A DNA stretch of 16,287 nt from Streptomyces katrae (GCF_000966975.1 NZ_JZWV01000360.1:1-16287), one strand, 5' to 3'. Positions 6,266-12,919 are shown, counted from the stretch's first letter. Numbers and translations are program-made. The notes: generated by a model not told the origin, from the sequence alone.

Positions 6266-7858
6266 TCACCCCTGTGGCCGTACGAATACCTCCCGGCCGC
6301 CCACGACCGTCTTCAGGCACACGGGCAGCTCCCCGCCCGGGCTGAGGTCCGGCAGACCGGGCGTGCCGGAGCGCGGGTCGGTGGACCAGCGGGCCACCCG
6401 GTCGTCGGGCGCCTGGACCACCAGCTCGCCGGTCTGCCAGACGGCGTAGTCGGCGGGCGCGCCGGGCACCAGGATGCCCGCGTCGTCACGGCCGAGCGCC
6501 CGCCAGCCGCCCCGGGTGTGGGCGGCGAAGGCGGCCCGGACGGAGATCCGGTGCTCGGGGGTGCGGTGGAAGGCGGCGGCGCGGACGGTGCCCCAGGGGT
6601 CCAGGGGGGTCACCGGCGCGTCGGAGCCGAAGGCCAGCGGGACGCCGGCCTTCAGCATCGCCGCGTACGGGTTGAGGGTGCGGGCGCGCTCGGCGCCCAG
6701 CCGGTCGGCGTACATGCCGTCCTCGCCGCCCCAGGCGGCGTCGAAGGCCGGCTGCACGGAGGCGGTCAGGCCCAGCTCCGCGAAGGCGGCGATGGTCTGC
6801 GGGGTCATCATCTCGGCGTGCTCGACGCGGTGCCGGGCGGCGCGGACGCGGTCCAGGCCCACCTTCTCGGCGGCCGCGCGGACACCCTCGACCACGGCGG
6901 TGACGGCGGCGTCGCCGATGGCGTGGAACCCGGCCTGGAGGCCCTCCTCGGTGCAGGCGGCCACGTGCGCGGCGACGTCGGCGGCGTCCAGGTAGCCGGT
7001 GCCGGTGTGCGCGGCGTCGGCGTACGGGGCGTGCAGGCAGGCGGTGTGCGAGCCGAGGGCGCCGTCCACGAAGAGGTCGCCGGCGGCGCCGACCGCGCCG
7101 AGTTCGCGGGCCAGGACGAGGTCGCGGTCGGCCCAGTAGCCGTGGACGGCGGCCAGGGCCAGCAGGCCGGCGAAGTCCTCCGGGGAGGAGATCTCGGGGC
7201 CGCCGCACTCGTGCACGGAGCCGATGCCGAGGGAGGCGGCCCGGTCGAGGGCGGCCCGCTGGGCCTCGGCGCTCTGGGACGGGGTGAGGGCGTCCAGGGC
7301 GGCGCGGCGGACGGCGTGGTGGTCGTCCTTGGTGAGGGGCTCGTCGCCGCCGTGCGGGTGGACGTGCGGGACCAGGTCCAGGAGGGCGGTGGTGACGACC
7401 GCCGAGTGGACGTCGACGCGGCTCAGGTAGAGCGGGCGGCCGCCGGCCGCCTCGTCGAGCTCGGAACGGCGCGGGGCGCGGCGTTCGGGCCAGCGGGCGG
7501 CGTCCCAGCCGTGGCCGAGGAGCACCCGGTCGGCGGGGCGGCGCGCGGCGTACGCCCGGACGAGGTCCAGGGCCTCGGCGAGGGAGCGGGCGGCGCTGAG
7601 GTCGAGGCCGGTGAGGGCGAGGCCGGTGGAGGTGGCGTGGACGTGCGCGTCGGTGAAGGCGGGGGTGACGAGTGCCCCGCCGAGGTCGACGACCTCGTCC
7701 ACGCCCGGCGCGAAGGCGTCGGCGGCGCCTTCGGAGCCGACCCAGGCGATGTGGCCGCGCTCGACGACCATCGCCGTCGCGAAGGGATCGGCGGGGCTGT
7801 GCACCTCGCCTCCGCGGAGGAGGACGGTGTGGGTGGGGGTGGCGGTGCGGTCGGTCAT
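6266..7858 (-). CDS. Amidohydrolase family protein (YtcJ-like, Amidohydro_3)
   Basis: A 530-residue metal-dependent hydrolase, cytoplasmic by lack of a signal peptide. The N-terminal beta-sandwich (LLRGGEVHSP..., ERGHIAWVG) leads into the metal motif TDAHVHATS at about 68-76. Later come LGHGWDAARW, a DGALGSHTA segment, FHAIGDAAV, HRVEHAEMM, and the catalytic aspartate in FGSDAPVTPLDPW. The C-terminus returns to the small domain (GAPADYAVW). These match YtcJ-type amidohydrolases, which resemble N-substituted formamide deformylase; the substrate is not predictable. ATG 7858 (MTDRTATPTHTVLLRGG) has no clear Shine-Dalgarno sequence, and the transcript could be leaderless. In S. coelicolor an amidohydrolase gene also follows ppm, as I recall. 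Confidence 0.9.
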   Translation of the reverse strand: MTDRTATPTHTVLLRGGEVHSPADPFATAMVVERGHIAWVGSEGAADAFAPGVDEVVDLGGALVTPAFTDAHVHATSTGLALTGLDLSAARSLAEALDLVRAYAARRPADRVLLGHGWDAARWPERRAPRRSELDEAAGGRPLYLSRVDVHSAVVTTALLDLVPHVHPHGGDEPLTKDDHHAVRRAALDALTPSQSAEAQRAALDRAASLGIGSVHECGGPEISSPEDFAGLLALAAVHGYWADRDLVLARELGAVGAAGDLFVDGALGSHTACLHAPYADAAHTGTGYLDAADVAAHVAACTEEGLQAGFHAIGDAAVTAVVEGVRAAAEKVGLDRVRAARHRVEHAEMMTPQTIAAFAELGLTASVQPAFDAAWGGEDGMYADRLGAERARTLNPYAAMLKAGVPLAFGSDAPVTPLDPWGTVRAAAFHRTPEHRISVRAAFAAHTRGGWRALGRDDAGILVPGAPADYAVWQTGELVVQAPDDRVARWSTDPRSGTPGLPDLSPGGELPVCLKTVVGGREVFVRPQG

Positions 7859-7926
7859 GGGGAACAGTCTCGCCCCTCGGGCGGGGGTGGTTCGCCGCGG
7901 GTGCGGGTGGTTCCGGCGTGCGGGTG

Positions 7927-8125
7927 GGGTGCCGCTGCGCGGAGCGGTCCCCTACCCGCCCTTCCACCGTTCCCCGGGGCTGTGCCCCGGACCCCTCCCT
8001 GGGGCTCCGCCCCAGACCCCGCGCCTCAATCGCCGGCGGGGCTGAAATTTCGCTGCGCGAATTCCAGCCCGCGAACGGGTGCAGGGCGGGGCGGGGGGAC
8101 GGCTCCGGGCAGCGGCGCAGCCCCC
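7927..8125. repeat. Streptomyces-type intergenic repeat with serial GC hairpins
   Basis: The region begins GGGTGCCGCTGCGCGG and runs through CCTACCCGCCCTTCCACCGT. Hairpin CCGGGGC-TGT-GCCCCGG lies at 7974-7990 and CTGGGGC-TCC-GCCCCAG at 7999-8015. A CTCAATCGCCGGCGGGG stretch follows, then an imperfect stem around 8036-8072 (GGGGCTGAAATT against AATTCCAGCCC). I recognise this modular sequence as one often found between Streptomyces genes; its function is not established. It fills the gap between the amidohydrolase start and the I9 gene stop. A similar opening recurs at 16243-16287. Confidence 0.7.
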
Positions 8126-8128
8126 CGG

Positions 8129-8434
8129 CTAGAACGGTCCCGCCGTGCCGTCGGTCTCCACCGCCAGGACCCCCGGCAGCGCGGCCACGTCCGCGACCTG
8201 TCGCGGGGTGAGGCGGGCCGCGAAGCCGTTCAGGGTGTGGTGGAAGTAGCGGTCCGGGTGGACGCCGCCGACCTGGGCCGCCACACCGGCCGGGTCGACG
8301 CCCGGCCGGACGGTGACGATGTACGAGGGCGGCGCGGGCTCGCCCACGGCGGCGGTGGACAGGGGCAGGACGGCGGCGACGGCCGCCAGGACGGCGGCGG
8401 CCAGGGGCAGGACTCGGCTCACACGGGTGCGCAT
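8129..8434 (-). CDS. Secreted stand-alone inhibitor I9 (subtilase propeptide-like) protein
   Basis: 101 residues. An Arg-containing N-terminus and hydrophobic core (MRTRVSRVLPLAAAVLAAV...) form a signal peptide of about 30 residues. Residues about 37-96 are an inhibitor I9 domain: PPSYIVTVRPGVDPAG..., YFHHTLNGFAARLTPRQV, LPGVLAVETDG. It aligns with the propeptide of the divergent subtilase (GQYIVTLQKGVD..., YTSAMNGFAVPLTPLQL, LGVKAVEED). No catalytic domain follows: the frame stops 4 residues after the domain and the intergenic repeat begins. Free I9 proteins are known as subtilase inhibitors or folding chaperones in other organisms, so that role towards the neighbour is likely (inference). 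A remnant of a truncated protease is the alternative. The start ATG 8434 has a weak ribosome binding site. Confidence 0.82.
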   Translation of the reverse strand: MRTRVSRVLPLAAAVLAAVAAVLPLSTAAVGEPAPPSYIVTVRPGVDPAGVAAQVGGVHPDRYFHHTLNGFAARLTPRQVADVAALPGVLAVETDGTAGPF

Positions 8435-8779
8435 GCGGTGAGGCCACCACGTGGGAAGGGGCCGGTCAACGACGTCGAGGGGTGTGGCGGGGGCACGGCG
8501 GGCGGCCCGGCCGTGCGCTCCCCGGTGTGGTGGCGGGCCGTACGGGTGGACTTGCCGGGACCGGCCCGGGCCCGGGGCTCGGGCTCCGGCCGCCGCCCTC
8601 GCCGGGGGAGAAACCTTTCCTCAGCGGCCCGGGCGCGGATCGGCCAGACAGGGGCACGGGGGTAAAGCCCGCGCGGGCCGTGACCCGATGGGAAGGAAGG
8701 CCGTCCCCGCTGTGGAACTCGTCGTCGCGGGGGCGGCCTGCCCATGCCGACGTTCCCGCCCCCCAGGGAGTCCCCCCTC
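8435..8779. promoter_or_regulatory. Divergent regulatory region between the I9 gene and the subtilase gene
   Basis: A 345-bp stretch without a supported gene. It holds a GCACGGC/GCCGTGC hairpin (8493-8499, 8510-8516), a GC palindrome GCCCGCGCGGGC (8667-8678), and a 13-bp inverted repeat with one mismatch (8698-8710 with 8727-8739, 16-base loop). The last lies in the subtilase leader, about 25 bases before its ribosome binding site. I could not identify a convincing -35/-10 pair in either direction. Confidence 0.5.
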
Positions 8780-9961
8780 ATGCGCACGCTCGCCCGCCTG
8801 GCCGCCGCCGCCCTCCTCACCGCCACCCCCGTCACGGCCGGAACGGCCTCCGCCGCAGGCCCCGAACCCACCCCGGCGCCCCTGCACACCGCCGTGAACG
8901 CCGTGCCCGGCCAGTACATCGTCACCCTGCAGAAGGGGGTGGACGCGGCGAAGACGGCCCAGAAGCTGGGCCTGAAGCCGGCCTTCGTCTACACCTCCGC
9001 CATGAACGGCTTCGCCGTCCCGCTGACCCCGCTCCAGCTGACGATCGTCCGCAACAGCCTGGGTGTGAAGGCGGTCGAGGAGGACGCACGGGTCCAGTCC
9101 GTTCCGACGCCGTCCTCCCGGGCGGGCGTGCGCGCCCCGGCCGCCTCCTGGGGGCTGGACCGGATCGACCAGCGGAGCCTGCCGCTCAACGACGAGTTCA
9201 TCACCCACGGCAACGGCGCCGGGGTGACCGCGTACATCCTGGACACCGGCATCGACTACGCGCACTCCGAGTTCGGCGGCCGCGCCACCTTCGGCTTCGA
9301 CGCGATGGGCGACGGCCAGGGCGGCCAGGACTGCAACGGCCACGGCACGCACGTCGCGGGCACGGTGGCGGGCTCGACGTACGGGGTGGCGCGCAAGGCG
9401 AACCTGGTCAGCGTCCGGGTCCTGGGCTGCGACGCGAAGGGCTCGTGGTCGGGCATCATCGCGGGCATGGACTGGGTGGCCAAGAACGCCACCCAGCCGG
9501 CCGTACTGAACGCCTCCCTGGGCGGGGACCGGTCGCAGGCCGTCAACGATGCCGCCACCGCCCTGTCCGACGCGGGCGTCCTGCCGGTCGTCGCGGCGGG
9601 CAACTCCGCGAAGGACGCCTGTACCGTCTCGCCGGCCTCCGCGGCGCGCGTGGTGACGGTCGGCGCGACCGACTGGTTCGACCAGGAGGCCAGCTTCTCC
9701 AACTACGGCTCGTGCCTCAGCCTCTACGCCCCCGGCCGGGACATCCTCTCGGCGAAGCTCGGCGGCGGCAGCGTGGCCCTGAACGGTACGTCCATGGCCT
9801 CGCCGCACGTCGCCGGTGTCGCCGCGCTCTACAAGGCGGCCCACCCGAAGGCGGACCCGGCGGAGCTCAAGCAGTTCCTGGACCACACGTCCACCAAGGA
9901 CGTCATCACCAACATCGGTGAGGGCAGCCCGAACAAGCTGCTCTTCACCGGCGCTCAGTAA
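8780..9961 (+). CDS. Secreted subtilase (S8 family, proteinase K-like serine protease)
   Basis: A 393-residue preproprotein starting at ATG 8780, with AGGGAG at 8765-8770. An in-frame ATG at 8744 lacks such a site and would bury the signal peptide behind PTFPPPRESPL. Signal peptide about 1-25 (RTLARLAAAALLTATPVTA...ASA), I9 propeptide about 44-107, then the peptidase domain from about 123 (SWGLDRIDQR). The catalytic triad is D155 (ILDTGID), H188 (NGHGTHVAG) and S338 (NGTSMASPH); N275 (AAGNS) is the oxyanion asparagine. Four cysteines (185, 217, 281, 312) could form two disulfides. The length fits a complete, single-domain extracellular protease with no C-terminal extension. Its stop lies 4 bases from the stop of the convergent DUF397 gene. 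Confidence 0.95.
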   Translation: MRTLARLAAAALLTATPVTAGTASAAGPEPTPAPLHTAVNAVPGQYIVTLQKGVDAAKTAQKLGLKPAFVYTSAMNGFAVPLTPLQLTIVRNSLGVKAVEEDARVQSVPTPSSRAGVRAPAASWGLDRIDQRSLPLNDEFITHGNGAGVTAYILDTGIDYAHSEFGGRATFGFDAMGDGQGGQDCNGHGTHVAGTVAGSTYGVARKANLVSVRVLGCDAKGSWSGIIAGMDWVAKNATQPAVLNASLGGDRSQAVNDAATALSDAGVLPVVAAGNSAKDACTVSPASAARVVTVGATDWFDQEASFSNYGSCLSLYAPGRDILSAKLGGGSVALNGTSMASPHVAGVAALYKAAHPKADPAELKQFLDHTSTKDVITNIGEGSPNKLLFTGAQ

Positions 9962-9965
9962 CGGC

Positions 9966-10220
9966 TCAGAGCGTACGGACGAACTCGGCCCAGGCCCGCG
10001 CGCGGAACACCACGTGCGGGCCTTCGGGCTGCTTGGAGTCCCGGACGGGGACGAGGTCGGGGTGGGCGTCGCAGACCTCTACGCAGTCACCGCCATCGCC
10101 TGCGCTGTAGCTGGACTTGCGCCAGGTGGCCATCTCCAGGCAGTTGCCACCGTCGCCGCCGCTGTAGCTGGACTTGTGCCAAGTGGCCGCTGACATGTCG
10201 TACTCAGGCCTACTGGTCAT
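9966..10220 (-). CDS. DUF397 domain protein with internally duplicated N-terminal motif
   Basis: 84 residues. The usual DUF397 opening W-x-KSSYS-x-G-x-G-x-C-x-E appears twice in tandem, at residues 12-30 (ATWHKSSYSGGDGGNCLEM) and 31-49 (ATWRKSSYSAGDGGDCVEV). A single copy of the rest follows: VPVRDSKQPEGPHVVFRARAWAEFV. Typical DUF397 proteins have about 60-70 residues and one copy. They pair with XRE/DUF5753 regulators of the WhiJ type, as here: the gene starts 4 bases after the regulator stop, and its AAGGAA ribosome binding site precedes that stop, suggesting translational coupling. The biochemical role of DUF397 is unknown; partner or antagonist of the regulator is the usual proposal. Confidence 0.9.
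   Translation of the reverse strand: MTSRPEYDMSAATWHKSSYSGGDGGNCLEMATWRKSSYSAGDGGDCVEVCDAHPDLVPVRDSKQPEGPHVVFRARAWAEFVRTL
10084..10188 (-). repeat. Tandem 57-bp-offset duplication inside the DUF397 gene
   Basis: Copies at 10084-10131 and 10141-10188 match at about 40 of 48 bases, offset by 57 bp (19 codons), and encode the doubled KSSYS-type motif in frame. Most differences are silent or conservative, suggesting that both copies are under selection or that the duplication is not very recent. Confidence 0.85.
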
Positions 10221-10224
10221 GTGC

Positions 10225-11037
10225 CTATTCCTTCGCCGCTGACTCGATCAGGGCCAGTGAGGCGTTGGGTGACAGCGCACTGGCCGTGAGGAGATCGTAG
10301 GTCAGGGTGTGTTGGGTGACTGTGGCTGGATCATCCGACAGCTGGCCGGTTCCCAAGCCTGTGACATAGGCGAGTGGAGGCGCGTCCTCGAAGGACATCA
10401 GCTTGAGAGGGCCAGCCAGGGAGGCGTGGGCTCCCGCGCTGAACGGGATCACCTGCACGATGATCCGGCGCGCCCGGATGAGGCCCACGATGTGCTGAAG
10501 GGCCTCGGCCATTACGGCCCGGCTGCCAACGACGCGCTGGATTACCGCCTCGTCGAGTACGCACCAGAACAAGGGCGTTGTTGGATCAGCAAGGAGCTTG
10601 GCGCGGTCCAGGCGAGCCTCGGTCAGGTCGTCGATGACGGACCCAGGTGCGAGCGGTTGGTACGCGTGGAAGATCTCCCGCGCGTACGCCTCCGTCTGGA
10701 GCAGCCCCGGAATGACCAGCGGTGCGTACTCCCGGATGGTCAGTGCCTCGGCCTCCGCCTCAGCCGCTTCCACGAAGTGCTCGGGGTACTTGGACTTCCC
10801 CTGCTTCCCGCAGTTGCGGGTGAAGAACCCGTCCGTGCCCAGCACCTGGTCTATGGCCGTGGCGAGTTCGAGGGTGATGCGGCGCGTGCCGTTCTCCATC
10901 TGGCCGATGTACGAGCCGCTCACGAAGAGCTTCTCGCCCAGCGCGGCCTGGCTCATGTCGCGGCGTTCGCGCGCCACGCGGAGTTCGGCGCCCAGGAGGG
11001 CGCGGGGTGAGGAGGGGTCGAGGGGCTTTGCTGGCAT
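10225..11037 (-). CDS. WhiJ-like XRE-family regulator (HTH + DUF5753)
   Basis: 270 residues from ATG 11037, which has AGGAG five bases upstream (minus strand); longer in-frame starts upstream lack support. Residues about 14-68 are an XRE helix-turn-helix (LGAELRVARERRDMSQAALG, FVSGSYIGQMENGTRR). Residues about 85-262 are DUF5753, with IREYAPLVIPGLLQTEAYAREIF, RLDRAKLL, FWCVLDEAVIQR and IIVQVIPFSAGAHASLAGP. Such regulators, encoded with DUF397 proteins, belong to the WhiJ family tied to sporulation and antibiotic control in Streptomyces. The ligand or target is unknown. The gene looks less GC-rich than its neighbours, hinting at separate evolutionary history. Palindromes in the divergent gap at 11038-11151 are candidate operators. 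Confidence 0.9.
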   Translation of the reverse strand: MPAKPLDPSSPRALLGAELRVARERRDMSQAALGEKLFVSGSYIGQMENGTRRITLELATAIDQVLGTDGFFTRNCGKQGKSKYPEHFVEAAEAEAEALTIREYAPLVIPGLLQTEAYAREIFHAYQPLAPGSVIDDLTEARLDRAKLLADPTTPLFWCVLDEAVIQRVVGSRAVMAEALQHIVGLIRARRIIVQVIPFSAGAHASLAGPLKLMSFEDAPPLAYVTGLGTGQLSDDPATVTQHTLTYDLLTASALSPNASLALIESAAKE

Positions 11038-11125
11038 GGCAACTCCTGCTCCAACAGCTGCGGTTGCTGCGGTTGACCTCTTGAAGGCTATCGAGCCCGC
11101 CACCACTCTGTGTAGAGGAGTTGAA

Positions 11126-11136
11126 TACTCAGAGTA
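11126..11136. promoter_or_regulatory. Candidate operator of the WhiJ-like regulator
   Basis: TACTC-A-GAGTA is a perfect 11-bp odd palindrome in the divergent gap, immediately before the AAAGGTGA ribosome binding site of the 72-residue gene. Related half-sites (ACTCTG, GAGGAGT) lie just upstream at 11105-11120. The gap is unusually AT-rich for this window. Binding by the adjacent XRE protein is inference. Confidence 0.35.
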
Positions 11137-11151
11137 GAAAGGTGACATGTC

Positions 11152-11370
11152 ATGGTGCTCACGCCACAGGAGCGGATGCGGGCGGCCGAGGAGGCCGTGC
11201 GGCAGCTGAGGGAGTCCCTGGAGGGGGTCGGGGTCACCTTCCCCTCCCTCGACGTGGACGGGGTCTCCGCCGCCAGTACCTACGGGCTGCCCCTCGTGGA
11301 CCTCGGCCGCTGCAACCTGGACACCGCCCTGCGGCTGGCCGCCGTGCTGCACGAGCGGGCCGGGGCGTGA
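11152..11370 (+). CDS. Small hypothetical protein opposite the WhiJ-like regulator
   Basis: 72 residues, ATG 11152, with AAAGGTGA at 11138-11145 as ribosome binding site. It is probably mostly helical: TPQERMRAAEEAVRQLRESLEGVG, then a short strand-like VTFPSLDVDG and a helical C-terminus CNLDTALRLAAVLHERAGA. No signal peptide, membrane segment or recognisable motif. The next gene overlaps by 4 bases (GTGA), so the two are translationally coupled. It is divergent from the XRE/DUF397 pair; small proteins in this position are common around WhiJ-like loci, as I recall. Function unknown. Confidence 0.75.
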   Translation: MVLTPQERMRAAEEAVRQLRESLEGVGVTFPSLDVDGVSAASTYGLPLVDLGRCNLDTALRLAAVLHERAGA

Positions 11371-12053
11371 GCGAGTCGGTCGGGGCGGCGGAGTTCGCCT
11401 TCGAGCTGGGGTGGCGGCTGCGCGGGCTGGAGGCGGCTCTCGGTGGCGGCGGGTGGCGGCGTACGGGGGCGGGGCTGTCCGTACGGGTGGGGCGGGACGA
11501 CGGCGGAGGGACGTGGACGGCGGTCGGGGACGACGGGCGGCGGCGGGTGTCGCGGACGGCCGGGTCGGCGGACGAGGCGACGGCGCAGGTGCAGGAGGCG
11601 TTCGGGGTGGAGGGCTGGCGGCCGCAGCCGCCCCCGCCGCCGGGGTGGCACCGGTTCACGCTGCTGCACCGGCCCGCCGGGGAGTGTCCGCCGTACGAGG
11701 ACCCGCGCTACGACCGGCTCAGGGCGGAGCCGCCGCAGGGGTGCGTGGCGGAGGAGGTCGGCGGGTGCTTCGGGCTGCGCTGCGAGCGGCCGGGGGCGCG
11801 GCTGCTGGACGCGGTGGCGGCGACGTGCGCGGAGGTCCGGGAGGGGTACGGGCTGCTGATGTTCGACCTGGGTGTGGAGAAGGTGCAGGAGTGGGCCGCC
11901 GACGGGCCGGACGGGTGGGGTGCGGAGATCGTCGGTCAGCTGCTGCTGATGGCGGCCGAGCGGGGACCGCGGCTGGGGTACGGGGTGGAGGACCTGGCGG
12001 GGTTCCTGTGCAGGGCTGCCGGTGGGGCTGTGCCCGGTGACCGGGTGCGGTAG
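11367..12053 (+). CDS. Hypothetical protein, coupled to the 72-residue gene
   Basis: 228 residues from GTG 11367, overlapping the previous stop by GTGA. No domain recognised. The N-terminal third (VSESVGAAEFAFELGWRLRG, SVRVGRDDGGGTWTAVGDDG) could be a small alpha/beta unit. A Pro-rich linker (QPPPPPGWH) leads to a C-terminal part with several cysteines (ECPPYEDPRYD, GCVAEEVGGCFGLRC, TCAEVREG) and helical end (WGAEIVGQLLLMAAERG...VEDLAGFLC). It has no signal peptide, so a cytosolic, possibly metal-binding protein is conceivable. The third-position GC bias is strong, supporting true coding. A hairpin beginning at the stop codon ends the unit. Confidence 0.72.
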   Translation: MSESVGAAEFAFELGWRLRGLEAALGGGGWRRTGAGLSVRVGRDDGGGTWTAVGDDGRRRVSRTAGSADEATAQVQEAFGVEGWRPQPPPPPGWHRFTLLHRPAGECPPYEDPRYDRLRAEPPQGCVAEEVGGCFGLRCERPGARLLDAVAATCAEVREGYGLLMFDLGVEKVQEWAADGPDGWGAEIVGQLLLMAAERGPRLGYGVEDLAGFLCRAAGGAVPGDRVR

Positions 12054-12078
12054 CGGCAGCCGCCGGAGCGGCTGCCGC
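12053..12078. terminator. Bidirectional terminator hairpin
   Basis: Perfect 11-bp arms GCGGCAGCCGC (12053-12063) and GCGGCTGCCGC (12068-12078) around loop CGGA. It begins at the last base of the preceding TAG stop and ends 4 bases before the convergent VapC-type stop. It lacks a T-run, as is common in Streptomyces. Confidence 0.7.
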
Positions 12079-12082
12079 GCTG

Positions 12083-12496
12083 TCAGACCTTGACCGCGGT
12101 GAGGCGCTTGCCGCAGAGGGCGATCAGGTCCGAGGGGTCGGAGGTGAGGACGGTGACGGGGCCGGGCGCCGCGAGCGCGGTGGCGGCGAGCATGGCGTCG
12201 ATCGCGTACTTGTGCCCGTGGAGTCCTGCGTCGCGGAGCAGGTCGCCGGCTCGGTGCGCGATCGCCTGCGTGACCGGTTGGACCACCACGCGCGAGAGTG
12301 TCCACTTGAGGGCGGGCATGTTGATCTCGGGGTGAACGACTTCGACGAGTGTGGCTGAGCTGGTGATGACCTGCATGTCGTCGGCGCTGGCGAGAGCCAG
12401 CCAGCGGGTGACGGTGCGGTCCCGCAGCACGGCCTTGGCGAGTCCTTCGCAGTCGAGCACGAGGGTGCCGGCCGGAGTTGCCGGTCGTGGAGTCAT
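12083..12496 (-). CDS. vapC: VapC-type toxin, PIN domain RNase
   Basis: 137 residues. PIN domain acidic residues are in place: D15 (LVLDCEGLAKA), E52 (SATLVEVVHPE), D100 (HKYAIDAMLAATAL) and D120/D123 (VLTSDPSDLIAL). PIN toxins cleave tRNA or rRNA using Mg2+ held by these residues and are held inactive by the cognate antitoxin. The ATG overlaps the antitoxin stop (ATGA), the classic coupled TA arrangement, with the antitoxin first. Intact length suggests an active module. A specific RNA target cannot be predicted. Confidence 0.88.
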   Translation of the reverse strand: MTPRPATPAGTLVLDCEGLAKAVLRDRTVTRWLALASADDMQVITSSATLVEVVHPEINMPALKWTLSRVVVQPVTQAIAHRAGDLLRDAGLHGHKYAIDAMLAATALAAPGPVTVLTSDPSDLIALCGKRLTAVKV

Positions 12497-12774
12497 GCGG
12501 CACCCCTGTGCTGCTCTGGTTCGGCGGACTGCTCTGCGCGGGCGCGCCGGAGGATCTCGCGGGTGGCCTGGATCTCCTCTTCGGTGATCGGGCCGTGCTC
12601 GGCCTCGGCCACGGCGATGAGCTCGTTGAGGTTGTCCCGCTCGATCTGGCGGGCCACGGCGGCGGTGACGTAGGCGGAGAGGCCCGAGGGGCCGCTGCGG
12701 GCGCGAGCGGCCTCTGCGACGTCGCGGGGCATCGAGATGGAGTACTTCTGGGTGGGCTCGCTCATGCCACCCAT
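12493..12774 (-). CDS. vapB: VapB-type antitoxin, ribbon-helix-helix (CopG-like)
   Basis: 93 residues from ATG 12774, or 90 from ATG 12765; the first has GGAAG four bases upstream, the second (MSEPTQKYSISMP) is a more usual N-terminus. Residues about 10-50 fit a ribbon-helix-helix: strand QKYSISMP, helices RDVAEAARARSG and LSAYVTAAVARQIERDN. A charged C-terminal tail (EEEIQATREILRRARAEQ) would wrap the toxin. It probably represses its own promoter with the toxin; palindromes at 12831-12857 are candidate operators. The frame overlaps the toxin start by 4 bases. Confidence 0.87.
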   Translation of the reverse strand: MGGMSEPTQKYSISMPRDVAEAARARSGPSGLSAYVTAAVARQIERDNLNELIAVAEAEHGPITEEEIQATREILRRARAEQSAEPEQHRGAA

Positions 12775-12830
12775 GCTACTTCCGATGCCACCGCCGGCCC
12801 CGTCGAAGCGGGAGAAGGCCGGAGGAGGAC

Positions 12831-12857
12831 ATGCGCATAGGTCTATGGCATATGCGC
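12831..12857. promoter_or_regulatory. Nested palindromes upstream of vapBC, candidate operator/promoter
   Basis: GCGCATA (12833-12839) and TATGCGC (12851-12857) are perfect arms around 11 bases. Nested inside are CATAG-GT-CTATG (12836-12847) and GCATATGC (12848-12855). This AT-rich island sits about 60-80 bases before the antitoxin start, in the gap after the PTS gene. RHH antitoxins bind such repeats. No clear -35 was found. Confidence 0.5.
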
Positions 12858-12919
12858 GACCGTCTCGGCGGGTTCACGGGCGCGTTGGCCCGAAGGTGTG
12901 ATGGCGATGTGCGGCCCGG

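Noticed and set aside
6089..8665. Very long plus-strand open frame of 858 residues
   Set aside because: It lies opposite the amidohydrolase and I9 genes, is Gly/Ala/Val/Asp low-complexity and matches no family. Such shadows are common in high-GC DNA.
8744..8779. Earlier ATG for the subtilase
   Set aside because: No ribosome binding site, and it would place PTFPPPRESPL before the signal peptide.
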